From assembly GCA_964536835.1 (NCBI GenBank), contig CAZIAZ010000004.1, forward strand, positions 1-64,000: 64,000 nucleotides of DNA, given 5' to 3'. The notes below the pieces were generated by a model that searched no databases, had not been told where the DNA came from, and saw only the letters and a program-made list of their open reading frames with translations. This document shows, one piece after another, positions 44,076 through 51,906 of the stretch (position 1 is its first letter; each line of letters begins with the position of its first letter). The stretch comes from DAONFI01 sp035403485. GTDB taxonomy: Bacteria; Planctomycetota; Phycisphaerae; SM23-33. Both the position numbers and the translations under genes were made by a program.

Positions 44076-44733
44076 GCGTTTTGGCGTTGCGGAAATAATC
44101 CCGCGCAGCCTCAGCCGGCGTTTTGACTATGTCGGACGTCTTCATGAACATCACGCCTTTTGCGTACAGCCGCGGTATCTGCAACTCGGCTGCGTCCCAT
44201 CTGCCAGGCGACACGACGGCATCGGCGGCTAAGACGACGCTGAAACCCCTTGCGCGAAGGCCTATCAGAGTCAGCGTCATGCCGCTATCGACATTCGCGC
44301 CGCATGCGATGAATGTCACCCCGTGATAGCCTTCCAGCTCCGTAAACAGCCGCTCTGTCCTGGCGTGCATGAAGAGGTCGGGATTGCGTTTTTCGACAAT
44401 CACCTGCCGGTACAGGTCAAATATGCCGTCCGGCAGATCAGTGCTGTTGCGTATGCCCAGGTCGATATACGGATGTTGCAGCGTCCGGGGCAGCTTTTGT
44501 TCGCCTGGAGTGGCTTCGACGCAGTGAGGTTTCGGGCCGAGCGGGCCAAGCTCGCCCTGGCGCACGCGCAGCACGCTGCTGAGTACAGGAATGTGGTGGT
44601 CCTCTGCCCAGTCGAAAAGCTTATAAATATTGTTACGGACTTCGCCGGCACGATGAGAATAAAAACTTCCGCCCGGCATAAAAAAGTCTCGTTGAGTTTC
44701 CATGTCCAGCAGTATCAATCGCTTTTCAAACAT
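44035..44733 (-). CDS. isochorismatase-like hydrolase
   Basis: ATG 44733 follows GGGAGGTGA and gives 232 aa. The Asp of the family triad is in ILLDMETQRDF and the Lys in VIVEKRNPDLF. The usual Cys position is Gly in CGANVDSGM, as in true isochorismatases rather than nicotinamidases and ureidoglycine-type Cys hydrolases. The substrate is unknown. It converges on, and overlaps, the PHP gene by 41 bp. Confidence 0.82.
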   Translation of the reverse strand: MFEKRLILLDMETQRDFFMPGGSFYSHRAGEVRNNIYKLFDWAEDHHIPVLSSVLRVRQGELGPLGPKPHCVEATPGEQKLPRTLQHPYIDLGIRNSTDLPDGIFDLYRQVIVEKRNPDLFMHARTERLFTELEGYHGVTFIACGANVDSGMTLTLIGLRARGFSVVLAADAVVSPGRWDAAELQIPRLYAKGVMFMKTSDIVKTPAEAARDYFRNAKTLTPEDRLLVRAIA

Positions 44734-44918
44734 TTTCTCACCTCCCTGCTCATAAGCCGGCATCGGCGGCTGATGGTGAGCCATTTTTTCCAATACATTA
44801 TACGCCCTATAGTGAGGTAAGGTTTCGATAAAAGTTCAGCCTTTCTGCAAAAACTTTGTTTCGCCGGCAAAAACAGCTCCAAAAAAATGTAAAATTGCTA
44901 TTTTTTATATAATTTACT

Positions 44919-45096
44919 CAAAGTGGCCGATTCGCGTTATAAGGCTCGGTAACGACTTATGCTGCAAACAATTACGACATGCGTGACAAATAGTTCTGCG
45001 ATGTCGCCTTTGTGAGCCGCGGTAATGTATTTTATTGCAAAATAAGTCTTTTGCTTTTTAGCCTCATATGCGAAAAATCGTAAATCGGTCAGTTTG
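44919..45096. repeat. Inverted-repeat element, family 3, copy 2
   Basis: CAAAGTGGCCGATT (44919-44932) faces AATCGGTCAGTTTG (45083-45096). Next inside, CGCGTTATAAGGC faces GCCTCATATGCG. The right half read in reverse matches the element at 30524-30595 (CAAACTG, CCGATT, TTTTTCGCATAT, AGGC). Nothing else of note is in the gap 44734-45136. Confidence 0.65.
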
Positions 45097-45136
45097 AATA
45101 AATTAAAGAACTTTTTATACAAAATACAAAAACTGC

Positions 45137-45165
45137 TTCACAATTTGCCGCACGATTTGTATACT
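45137..45165 (+). promoter_or_regulatory. tRNA-Ala promoter
   Basis: TTCACA (45137-45142) and TATACT (45160-45165) are separated by 17 bp and end 13 nt before the tRNA. Confidence 0.6.
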
Positions 45166-45178
45166 TTCCAAACCCTTC

Positions 45179-45251
45179 GGGGCCGTAGCTCAATTGGGAG
45201 AGCGTCGCGTTCGCAATGCGGAGGTTGAGGGTTCGATCCCCTTCGGCTCCA
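45179..45251 (+). tRNA. tRNA-Ala (anticodon CGC)
   Basis: A 73-nt cloverleaf: acceptor GGGGCCG/CGGCTCC with the G3-U70 pair that marks alanine tRNAs, D arm GCTCAATTGGGAGAGC, anticodon loop TTCGCAA, T arm GGGTTCGATCCCC. The CCA end is not encoded. Confidence 0.97.
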
Positions 45252-45262
45252 TATTTTCAACA

Positions 45263-45300
45263 AAGGGCATGTTCGGCTGACGCCGCGCATGCCCTTTTTT
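45263..45300 (+). terminator. terminator after tRNA-Ala
   Basis: AAGGGCATG (45263-45271) pairs perfectly with CATGCCCTT (45288-45296), followed by a T run. Confidence 0.85.
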
Positions 45301-45438
45301 CATTGGTTTTACGCCCGACGTCAGGATAACATATCGGTTGGCGTATTTTATAAATACACACAGCCGCCGGCTGATTGCAGGCCGGGGGTTTTTTATTCAT
45401 AATATTTTTGCGATTTGTCATTTTGAAAGGAAAAAGAC

Positions 45439-45873
45439 ATGAATTGGGGAGCATTGAACGTCTGGTGGGTATATGCGCTGGCGTCGGCGTTTTTCGCAGC
45501 GTTGACGGCGGTGCTTGCGAAAGTGGGCGTAAAGGGCATAGACTCGGATTTGGCGACGGCGATTCGCACGATAGTGATACTGATTATTACTTGGGGGATA
45601 GTGTTTTTCAAAAATGGTGCGGGCGGTTTGAACAGCCTTTCAAAAAACAATGTGCTGTTCCTGGTGCTTTCTGGCATAGCGACTGGGCTGTCGTGGCTGT
45701 TCTATTTCAGGGCGCTACAGATGGGCAAGGTTTCGCACGTAGCAGCCGTCGACAAAACCAGCGTGGCACTGGCGATGATACTGGCGGTTATCTTCCTGCA
45801 CGACGCACTAAGCCTGAAACTCATATTAGGCGTACTGATGGTAATGGCCGGCACGATGATAATTATCCTTTAG
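45439..45873 (+). CDS. EamA-family transporter, single-domain (four to five helices)
   Basis: The 144-aa hydrophobic protein matches the half-size EamA/DMT group, which work as dimers; full-length relatives have ten helices. Helices lie near residues 8-28, 35-55, 68-88, 95-115 and 120-143. Substrate unknown. AAAGGA precedes the ATG. The stop codon TAG is formed by the first three bases of the repeat element at 45871-46031. Confidence 0.85.
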   Translation: MNWGALNVWWVYALASAFFAALTAVLAKVGVKGIDSDLATAIRTIVILIITWGIVFFKNGAGGLNSLSKNNVLFLVLSGIATGLSWLFYFRALQMGKVSHVAAVDKTSVALAMILAVIFLHDALSLKLILGVLMVMAGTMIIIL

Positions 45874-46031
45874 AGCATGTTAAACTTGATATGCGTCATT
45901 TCTGCTGGCTGCAACATCGCTCTGCTACGTCAGGCTGCATCGGAATACGGGCAGTATTCCTGCTTCGCCTTCCTTGCATAGCTCGTTTCGCCAACGCATA
46001 AAGTGTCGTATCTCAAGTTTAACATGCTTTA
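45871..46031. repeat. MITE-like intergenic element, family 1, copy 2
   Basis: TAGAGCATGTTAAACTTGA (45871-45889) faces TCAAGTTTAACATGCTTTA (46013-46031), one mismatch in 19. The core read in reverse is GCAAGGAAGGCGAAGCAGG ... GCAGCCTGACGTAGC, as in copy 1. Its first three bases are the EamA stop codon. Confidence 0.85.
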
Positions 46032-46068
46032 AAAATTCCTGACCTCATATCTTTCGGATTTTTTACAA

Positions 46069-46140
46069 AACCTATCCCAAAAACATGGGCGTCAACGAAA
46101 CCGAACAATTTTGCGGGCAGCCAAGTTTTGGGGATGGGTT
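46069..46140. repeat. MITE-like element, family 2, core-less copy
   Basis: AACCTATCCCAAAAACAT (from 46069) faces AAGTTTTGGGGATGGGTT (to 46140), three mismatches. Read in reverse it aligns end to end with the element at 59112-59282 except that a ~98-bp interior block is absent. Confidence 0.8.
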
Positions 46141-46181
46141 ATAAAAACGTTTTATTTGCAATTCGCAGGCATTCTTTAAAC

Positions 46182-46210
46182 ACGATTCTCAAAATTTTTT
46201 TGAGAATCGT
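46182..46210. repeat. 13-bp perfect inverted repeat upstream of tRNA-Phe
   Basis: ACGATTCTCAAAA (46182-46194), TTT, TTTTGAGAATCGT (46198-46210). It lies 14 bp before the tRNA -35 and may be a terminator or a regulatory dyad. Confidence 0.6.
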
Positions 46211-46223
46211 TCTTGATAAAAAC

Positions 46224-46251
46224 TTGACAGATGCGGCGAAAACGTTAAAGT
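46224..46251 (+). promoter_or_regulatory. tRNA-Phe/tRNA-Thr promoter
   Basis: TTGACA (46224-46229) and TAAAGT (46246-46251) at 16-bp spacing, 33 bp before tRNA-Phe. Confidence 0.55.
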
Positions 46252-46284
46252 AGCCTCTCCCACTGGGGTGGATTTTACCCCCAT

Positions 46285-46357
46285 GGCCAGGTAGCTCAGG
46301 TGGTAGAGCGCGGCCCTGAAAAGGCCGGCGTCGCTGGTTCGACTCCAGTCCTGGCCA
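46285..46357 (+). tRNA. tRNA-Phe (anticodon GAA)
   Basis: A 73-nt cloverleaf: acceptor GGCCAGG/CCTGGCC, anticodon stem CGGCC/GGCCG with loop CTGAAAA, T arm CTGGTTCGACTCCAG. No encoded CCA. tRNA-Thr follows 70 bp later. Confidence 0.97.
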
Positions 46358-46427
46358 TTTTTATTGCGCCGCCGGCTGGTAACGCTTGATTTTGCCAGCC
46401 TGCAGCGATTACAATTCACAAAACCAC

Positions 46428-46500
46428 GCCAGCATAGCTCAGTTGGTAGAGCACCGCATTTGTAATGCGGCGGTCGCGGGTTCGAGTCCCTCTGCTGGCT
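46428..46500 (+). tRNA. tRNA-Thr (anticodon TGT)
   Basis: A 73-nt cloverleaf: acceptor GCCAGCA/TGCTGGC, anticodon stem CCGCA/TGCGG with loop TTTGTAA, T arm GCGGGTTCGAGTCCCT. No encoded CCA. Confidence 0.97.
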
Positions 46501-46717
46501 TTTTTCATGCGCAAAAATCGGGACAAAGCGGGATAAAAATGCCCAAAATCATCCATTTCGCGCCTAAAATGAATTGACTCATCGTTCCGCGAACGGTAAA
46601 TATAGGATTTGCAAGAACCTGTCAAAATTGCGCCGCCAGCTGCAGGACAGTCGTTTTGACAGGCGATAACATGCGACAAAAATACACAACACACTTTCAA
46701 TAAAGGGTTTAAGTTTT

Positions 46718-46733
46718 TGGCACGGCCATTGCA
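46718..46733 (+). promoter_or_regulatory. sigma-54 (-24/-12) promoter of dnaK
   Basis: TGGCACG, 4 bp, TTGCA (46718-46733) matches the -24/-12 consensus exactly, with GG and GC 10 bp apart. The start site would be near 46744, 50 nt before dnaK. No CIRCE repeat and no sigma-32 type promoter is seen here. A leader hairpin TCACC/GGTGA lies at 46749-46771. Confidence 0.7.
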
Positions 46734-46793
46734 TATATTTTGCTAACGTCACCTCTGCGCAGCCGGGGTGATGAATAGAAAGAGGTGAATATT

Positions 46794-48710
46794 ATGGCAT
46801 CAAAAAAAGTAATCGGAATAGACTTGGGCACGACCAACAGCGTCGTTGCCGTCATGGAGGGCGCTGAACCCAAAGTGCTCATCAACCAGCAGGGTTCACG
46901 CACTACGCCCAGCGTGGTGGCGTTTACCGACAAGGGCGAACGACTCGTCGGCCAGCCTGCCAAGCATCAGCAGGTGACAAACCCCAAAAATACGTTTTTC
47001 TCCATAAAGCGGTTCATGGGCAGACGTCACAACGAAGTCAGCCATGAGGAAAAAATTGTGCCCTACGAAGTCGTGGGCGGGCCGAATGACCTCGTGAAAG
47101 TCAAAGCGCAGGGCAAGGAATACACCCCGCAGGAAATTTCATCCATGATTCTCCAGGAACTCAAAAAAGTTGCAGAGGATTATCTGGGTGAAAAAGTGGA
47201 TAAAGCCGTCATAACCGTGCCGGCATATTTCAACGACTCGCAACGTACCGCCACCAAGGAAGCCGGTGAAATCGCCGGCTTGAAGGTGGAACGTATAATA
47301 AACGAGCCGACCGCAGCGGCACTGGCGTACGGCCTTGAAAACAAGAAAAACGAAAAAGTCGCCGTGTTCGACTTCGGCGGCGGCACTTTCGATATCTCCA
47401 TACTGGACATCGGCGACAACGTCTTCGAAGTGTTAGCCACCAACGGCGATACGCATCTGGGCGGCGATGACCTCGACGAAGTTCTCATCAATTACATCGC
47501 CGATGAATTCAAACGTACCGAAGGCATTGATCTCCGCACGGATGCGATGGCTCTTCAGCGGCTGAAAGAAGCAGCTGAAAAGGCCAAATGCGAACTGTCC
47601 ACCGCGATGGAGGCGAACATCAATCTGCCGTTCATCACCGCTACCGCGTCGGGCCCCAAACACCTGACCATGACCATCACGCGAGCCAAGTTCGAACAGA
47701 TTGCCGAAGACATATTCAACCGCCTTGTCAACCCGTGCAAAAAATGCCTGGCTGACGCCAAACTCTCGCCCAGCCAGATTGACGAAGTCATACTCGTCGG
47801 CGGTTCGACCCGTATCCCCAAAGCCCGCGAAATCGTCAAACAGATTTTCGGCAAAGAGCCCAACAAGTCGGTCAACCCCGACGAAGTGGTGGCTATGGGC
47901 GCCGCAATTCAGGGCGCTATTCTCGCCGGCGAAGTCGAAGAACAGATGGTTCTGCTCGACGTTACGCCGCTGTCACTGGGCGTGGAAACGCTCGGCGGCG
48001 TGATGACCAAACTCATCGAACGCAACACGACCATTCCGACTGAAAAGAAGGAAGTCTTCTCTACCGCCGCAGACAGCCAGACCGAAGTGACCATTCACGT
48101 GCTGCAGGGCGAGCGGGAATTTGCCCGCGACAACCGTACGCTCGGCCAGTTCAACCTGACCGGCATACCGGCTGCCCCGCGAGGCATACCGCAGATTGAA
48201 GTCACATTCTCGATTGACGCCAACGGCATATTGAACGTCAAGGCCAAAGACCTCGGCACAGGCAAGGAACAGATCATCGAGATTAAAGGCTCAAGCGGCC
48301 TGAACAGCGACGAAATCGATAAAATGCGCCATGATGCCGAATCGCACGCCGAAGAGGATAAAAAACGGCGCCAGCTAGTCGACCTGAAAAACCAGGCAGA
48401 TAACATGGCTTACCAGGCGGAAAAGACCCTCAAGGAAAACGGCGAAAAAGTGCCGGCTGAAGACCGCAGCACTATCGAGTCGGCAATCAGCGCCCTGAAA
48501 GAGGCTGCAAAAGGCGACGACGCAGAGGCAATCAAACGCGCGATGCAGAATCTTGAGCAGGCGTCGCACAAGATGGCGGAGGCTATGTACAAATCCGCTT
48601 CTGCACAGCAGCAGACGAACTCCGCCGCCGACCAGCAGGGTGCACCTGCAAGTGAACAGAAAAAAGACGATGATGTAATCGACGCAGAATACGAAGTCAA
48701 AAAGGATTGA
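46794..48710 (+). CDS. dnaK: Hsp70 chaperone DnaK
   Basis: The ATP-driven folding chaperone. ATG 46794 follows AGAGG and gives 638 aa, the normal length. Motifs: IGIDLGTTNSVVAVMEG at the N terminus, VFDFGGGTFDISILD, and VILVGGSTRIPKAREIV in the ATPase domain. The substrate domain starts near 390, and the tail ends DDVIDAEYEVKKD, like the DnaK EEVD-type acidic ends. grpE and dnaJ are not adjacent. A strong terminator follows. Confidence 0.98.
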   Translation: MASKKVIGIDLGTTNSVVAVMEGAEPKVLINQQGSRTTPSVVAFTDKGERLVGQPAKHQQVTNPKNTFFSIKRFMGRRHNEVSHEEKIVPYEVVGGPNDLVKVKAQGKEYTPQEISSMILQELKKVAEDYLGEKVDKAVITVPAYFNDSQRTATKEAGEIAGLKVERIINEPTAAALAYGLENKKNEKVAVFDFGGGTFDISILDIGDNVFEVLATNGDTHLGGDDLDEVLINYIADEFKRTEGIDLRTDAMALQRLKEAAEKAKCELSTAMEANINLPFITATASGPKHLTMTITRAKFEQIAEDIFNRLVNPCKKCLADAKLSPSQIDEVILVGGSTRIPKAREIVKQIFGKEPNKSVNPDEVVAMGAAIQGAILAGEVEEQMVLLDVTPLSLGVETLGGVMTKLIERNTTIPTEKKEVFSTAADSQTEVTIHVLQGEREFARDNRTLGQFNLTGIPAAPRGIPQIEVTFSIDANGILNVKAKDLGTGKEQIIEIKGSSGLNSDEIDKMRHDAESHAEEDKKRRQLVDLKNQADNMAYQAEKTLKENGEKVPAEDRSTIESAISALKEAAKGDDAEAIKRAMQNLEQASHKMAEAMYKSASAQQQTNSAADQQGAPASEQKKDDDVIDAEYEVKKD

Positions 48711-48743
48711 CGTATCTGTCCGGTTATTAACGGAATGAACAAA

Positions 48744-48775
48744 AAGCGTAGCCCGATGTGCGGCTACGCTTTTTT
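48744..48775 (+). terminator. terminator after dnaK
   Basis: AAGCGTAGCC (48744-48753) pairs perfectly with GGCTACGCTT (48762-48771), followed by TTTT. Confidence 0.92.
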
Positions 48776-48884
48776 ATGCGCCAGCGGCTTGCAAATGCGT
48801 ATCTGACAAATTAAAGTAGTTTTTGAATTTAAAAACGCTAGAGCATGAAAGGCTGCATATGAACAGTGCAGGAGGTATTTATTT

Positions 48885-49535
48885 ATGCGATTGGTTGCAA
48901 TATTGTTATTGGCGGGCGGAATTTTCTTTTCGGGGTGCGGAGATAACAGGCCTATGCGTATAGTATGTATCGGCGACAGTCTTACCGCATGTGGCGGCGA
49001 AGGCGGCCATTATAGCGATTATCTTCAGGCATGGCTGCCGAATGATGAAGTCATCAACAAAGGCATCGGCGGTGATACGTTGGGCGGCGGCCGAAAACGC
49101 TTCGAGAAAGACGTGCTGCAACTGCATCCTGACGTGATAGTCATAGAACTTGGAGCAAACGATTTCTGGAAAGCGAGCACGCCTGTATCGGAATTGGCAG
49201 GCTTTCTCGAATCGATGGTCGCCGATTCAAAAACCGCCGGCGCGGAAGTCGTCATAGCCAGTTGTTTCGGCAGCCGAAAATATGACAATGACACGCCGAC
49301 GACAGAAATTGCCCGTAAGCAGAAATTCTACGCACAGCAGATAGCCGATTTCGAAAACGATATCGTTTCGCGGTACGGCTGTTATTACGTACCGGACATG
49401 CAGGTTGACATAAGGCCGAACGGCAAATCACCTTATTGGGATGATACAAATCACCCAAACAAGGCCGGCAATGAGTTAGTCGCACGCCGAATTTTCACTG
49501 AATTGAAAAAAGCCATCGCCGCCAAACAAAAATAA
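48885..49535 (+). CDS. SGNH/GDSL-family hydrolase lipoprotein
   Basis: The 216-aa product has a lipoprotein signal (lipobox FFSGC, Cys18) and an SGNH esterase domain. The blocks are IVCIGDSLTACGG (Ser nucleophile), GIGGDTLGGG (Gly), ELGANDFW (Asn), and DDTNHPNKAGNEL (Asp-x-x-His). It would deacylate sugars, lipids or peptidoglycan in the periplasm or at the cell surface. AGGAGG lies 9 nt upstream of the ATG. Confidence 0.9.
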   Translation: MRLVAILLLAGGIFFSGCGDNRPMRIVCIGDSLTACGGEGGHYSDYLQAWLPNDEVINKGIGGDTLGGGRKRFEKDVLQLHPDVIVIELGANDFWKASTPVSELAGFLESMVADSKTAGAEVVIASCFGSRKYDNDTPTTEIARKQKFYAQQIADFENDIVSRYGCYYVPDMQVDIRPNGKSPYWDDTNHPNKAGNELVARRIFTELKKAIAAKQK

Positions 49536-49551
49536 GTCCTGTTACGCAACC

Positions 49552-49687
49552 CTCATTCGGCAAAGTACATAAACCGTAATTACCATACGCCCCATTACAC
49601 AGGGCAATCGGAGATTGACTTTCCGCAAATACTTGGGATAATTACTAAAAGCTTCTAACAAAATAAAATCATTGTTGGCCGAATGAG
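49552..49687. repeat. 10-bp inverted repeat pair after the SGNH gene
   Basis: CTCATTCGGC (49552-49561) faces GCCGAATGAG (49678-49687). A hairpin GGCC/GGCC at the right end is followed by TTTTG. It may be a terminator-like structure or a short element. The rest of the gap 49536-49975 shows no gene. Confidence 0.45.
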
Positions 49688-49784
49688 TGGCCTTTTGTCA
49701 GACGCTCTAAATCTCGACGGTTAAAACCCGTAGCATCGTATTTATAAGACGTTTGCCTGTCCGCCTGACAGCGGATGCTTCATT

Positions 49785-49810
49785 TACGGTTTTTAAAAAA
49801 ACCGTATAAT
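49785..49810 (+). promoter_or_regulatory. palindromic operator overlapping a TATAAT box
   Basis: TACGGTTTTT (49785-49794), AA, AAAAACCGTA (49797-49806) is a perfect dyad whose right arm overlaps TATAAT (49805-49810). A protein bound here would block a promoter reading toward the YejM-like gene, 165 bp downstream. Confidence 0.45.
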
Positions 49811-49975
49811 TATGAAGGATATATTAAATAGCTGTAAAAATTCGTGACAATCAATCTCGGCGGCGTATGGATTACGTCGGCCATCTTCCCACAAAGATTA
49901 TTCCAAATTTCCGACAAGTACAGATTGACTGCAAGATAATGTTGAGACGGACGGTTTTACATGAGGTATATTGAC

Positions 49976-51883
49976 ATGAAGTCGAATATTCGCAAAACGC
50001 TGGATGTGTTTTTCCTGCTGAGTTATTTTGCGGTGCTCGTAAACACGGCCAACTTTTTGAGTGAAGTGGCGTATGAAAATTTCGTCACCGTCATGTTTAC
50101 CGTGGCTGTATGGTTGTTTTACAGTGCGGCGTATCTGCTGCCGGCGTATCTGCTGTCGCACCTGCTATGCTTCTGTGTCATGCGTAAAAAAGATGAACCG
50201 TCGAGACGGACATCGAAAATCAAAGCCGGCCTGATTTACTCCGCCGCCGTTCTATTGGCCACACTGGTGCAGTTGTTCATCATAACCGATTACACGGTTT
50301 ACATGGCATTCCGTTTCCACTGCAACTCGTTCGTTATAAATCTGCTTACTACGCCCGGCGGCATAAAGTCAATGGACATAAATTCAGAATCTCAATTTCT
50401 TTTCGCAATAAAAATTGCAGGTGTTCTGCTGATTCAGTTGGCGATGTTGTTCGTTGCGATTTTCCTGCGGCGATTCAGATGGTTAGCCGGCAGAGTCAAC
50501 CCCGGATATGTGTGGGCTACAGTGCTCACATTGTTAGCCGTCTGCGGTTTGTCGCAGGGTATTGGTTACGGCATGGCCAAACTCCGTTGGCATACTGATA
50601 TATTAACCGCATCGCAGGCTTTTCCGCTTTATCAGCCGGTCACGTTCCTCAGCATAGGCAGAAAACTCGGCCTGGAGAAAAAACGCGAATATGAAGTCAA
50701 TATGCATGTCAGCGGCAATACTCTGAAATATCCGCTGAAACCCATGGCTGCAGCTCCGACGCACAAGTATAACGTCATATACATGGTTGCCGAATCATGG
50801 CGAGCCGACATGCTCAGTCCGGATATAATGCCGCAAACATATGCTTTTGCCCAAAAACACGGCTTGCTATTCAAAAATCATTATTCCGGCGGCGTAGGGA
50901 CGCGAATGGGAATTTTTTCCATGTTTTATGGCCTTTACGGCCCGTACTGGTTCAATATGCTGCACGAGACCCAGCCGCCCGTACTGATGGAAACCCTGCG
51001 GCTGAACGACTACGATTTTTATTGCCGTACCAGCCAGGCATTTACATATCCGGAATTCGACAGGACAGTTTTTTCCCGTATTCCGCCGAAGGATATGTTT
51101 GCCATAAGCGACGGCCATCCCAGCTGGCAGCGAGACAGAATGAACGTTGAAAAAATCGACGAGTGGCTGGACAAACGGAAAAATCAGAATCCTTTTTTCA
51201 TGTTCATGTTTTTTGAATCGCCGCATGCAAGCTACAATTTCCCGCCGGAATGCGCCATCCGTCCCGACTATCGCAAGGATTTCAATTATGCGCGGGATTT
51301 GTCAAAAAATCTGCCCCATAAAGAGGTGACGGAAGTTTTTAACCGGTACGTCAATGCGTCAAATCATCTCGATACGCAGCTTGCCAGGGTGCTGCGGAAA
51401 CTGGAAGAGAAAAACCTCATTGATTCTTCGATAATCATAATAACCGGCGATCACGGCGAAGAGTTTCAGGAAAAAGGCTTGTGGGGCCACGGCGGTTCGC
51501 AATTCCACGAAGAGCAGCTTCGCGTGCCGTTAGTCATACACATACCTGGCCATGCGCCGGCAGTGATTAAGGAAAAATCGTCGCACCTTGATATTCCGGC
51601 AACAGTTTTCGATGCCCTGGGCATTGAAACGCCAAGCAATGTTTACAGCCTCGGCAGCAGTCTGTTGCACGGCCCGAGCAGACAATTCATCGTTGCGGCA
51701 GGCTGGGACACCATGGTCTATGCCGACAAAGACTGCAAAATAACATTTCCATATCGCGGCGAAGGACTGCATCATGTTTATTCCGCATCCGACGGCGTTA
51801 TCAAGAATCACGATGAAATGCAAAAACGGAAATATCCGCAACTGCTCAAAATTCTCAGGGACATGAGGACTTTTCTGCGATAA
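49976..51883 (+). CDS. YejM/PbgA-like inner-membrane sulfatase-fold protein
   Basis: ATG 49976 follows GAGG at 9 nt and gives 635 aa (ATG 49961 is an alternative). Five N-terminal membrane helices (to about residue 190) precede an alkaline-phosphatase/sulfatase fold: VAESWRADMLSPDI, GGVGTRMGIFSMFYGLYG at the usual nucleophile region, and ITGDHGEEFQEKGLWGHGG. This layout and the FYG-containing segment match YejM, which regulates LPS synthesis through LpxC proteolysis in E. coli; transferases of phosphoethanolamine are the alternative. With waaA it fits an LPS-making envelope. Confidence 0.82.
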   Translation: MKSNIRKTLDVFFLLSYFAVLVNTANFLSEVAYENFVTVMFTVAVWLFYSAAYLLPAYLLSHLLCFCVMRKKDEPSRRTSKIKAGLIYSAAVLLATLVQLFIITDYTVYMAFRFHCNSFVINLLTTPGGIKSMDINSESQFLFAIKIAGVLLIQLAMLFVAIFLRRFRWLAGRVNPGYVWATVLTLLAVCGLSQGIGYGMAKLRWHTDILTASQAFPLYQPVTFLSIGRKLGLEKKREYEVNMHVSGNTLKYPLKPMAAAPTHKYNVIYMVAESWRADMLSPDIMPQTYAFAQKHGLLFKNHYSGGVGTRMGIFSMFYGLYGPYWFNMLHETQPPVLMETLRLNDYDFYCRTSQAFTYPEFDRTVFSRIPPKDMFAISDGHPSWQRDRMNVEKIDEWLDKRKNQNPFFMFMFFESPHASYNFPPECAIRPDYRKDFNYARDLSKNLPHKEVTEVFNRYVNASNHLDTQLARVLRKLEEKNLIDSSIIIITGDHGEEFQEKGLWGHGGSQFHEEQLRVPLVIHIPGHAPAVIKEKSSHLDIPATVFDALGIETPSNVYSLGSSLLHGPSRQFIVAAGWDTMVYADKDCKITFPYRGEGLHHVYSASDGVIKNHDEMQKRKYPQLLKILRDMRTFLR

Positions 51884-51906
51884 CTGTTTTACGCGGCTGC
51901 CTGTAC

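Noticed and set aside
48838..49710. element-flanked SGNH gene (TAGAGCAT at 48838 and GCTCTAAA near 49703)
   Set aside because: Only 8-base end matches without the longer terminal repeat or core; likely chance.
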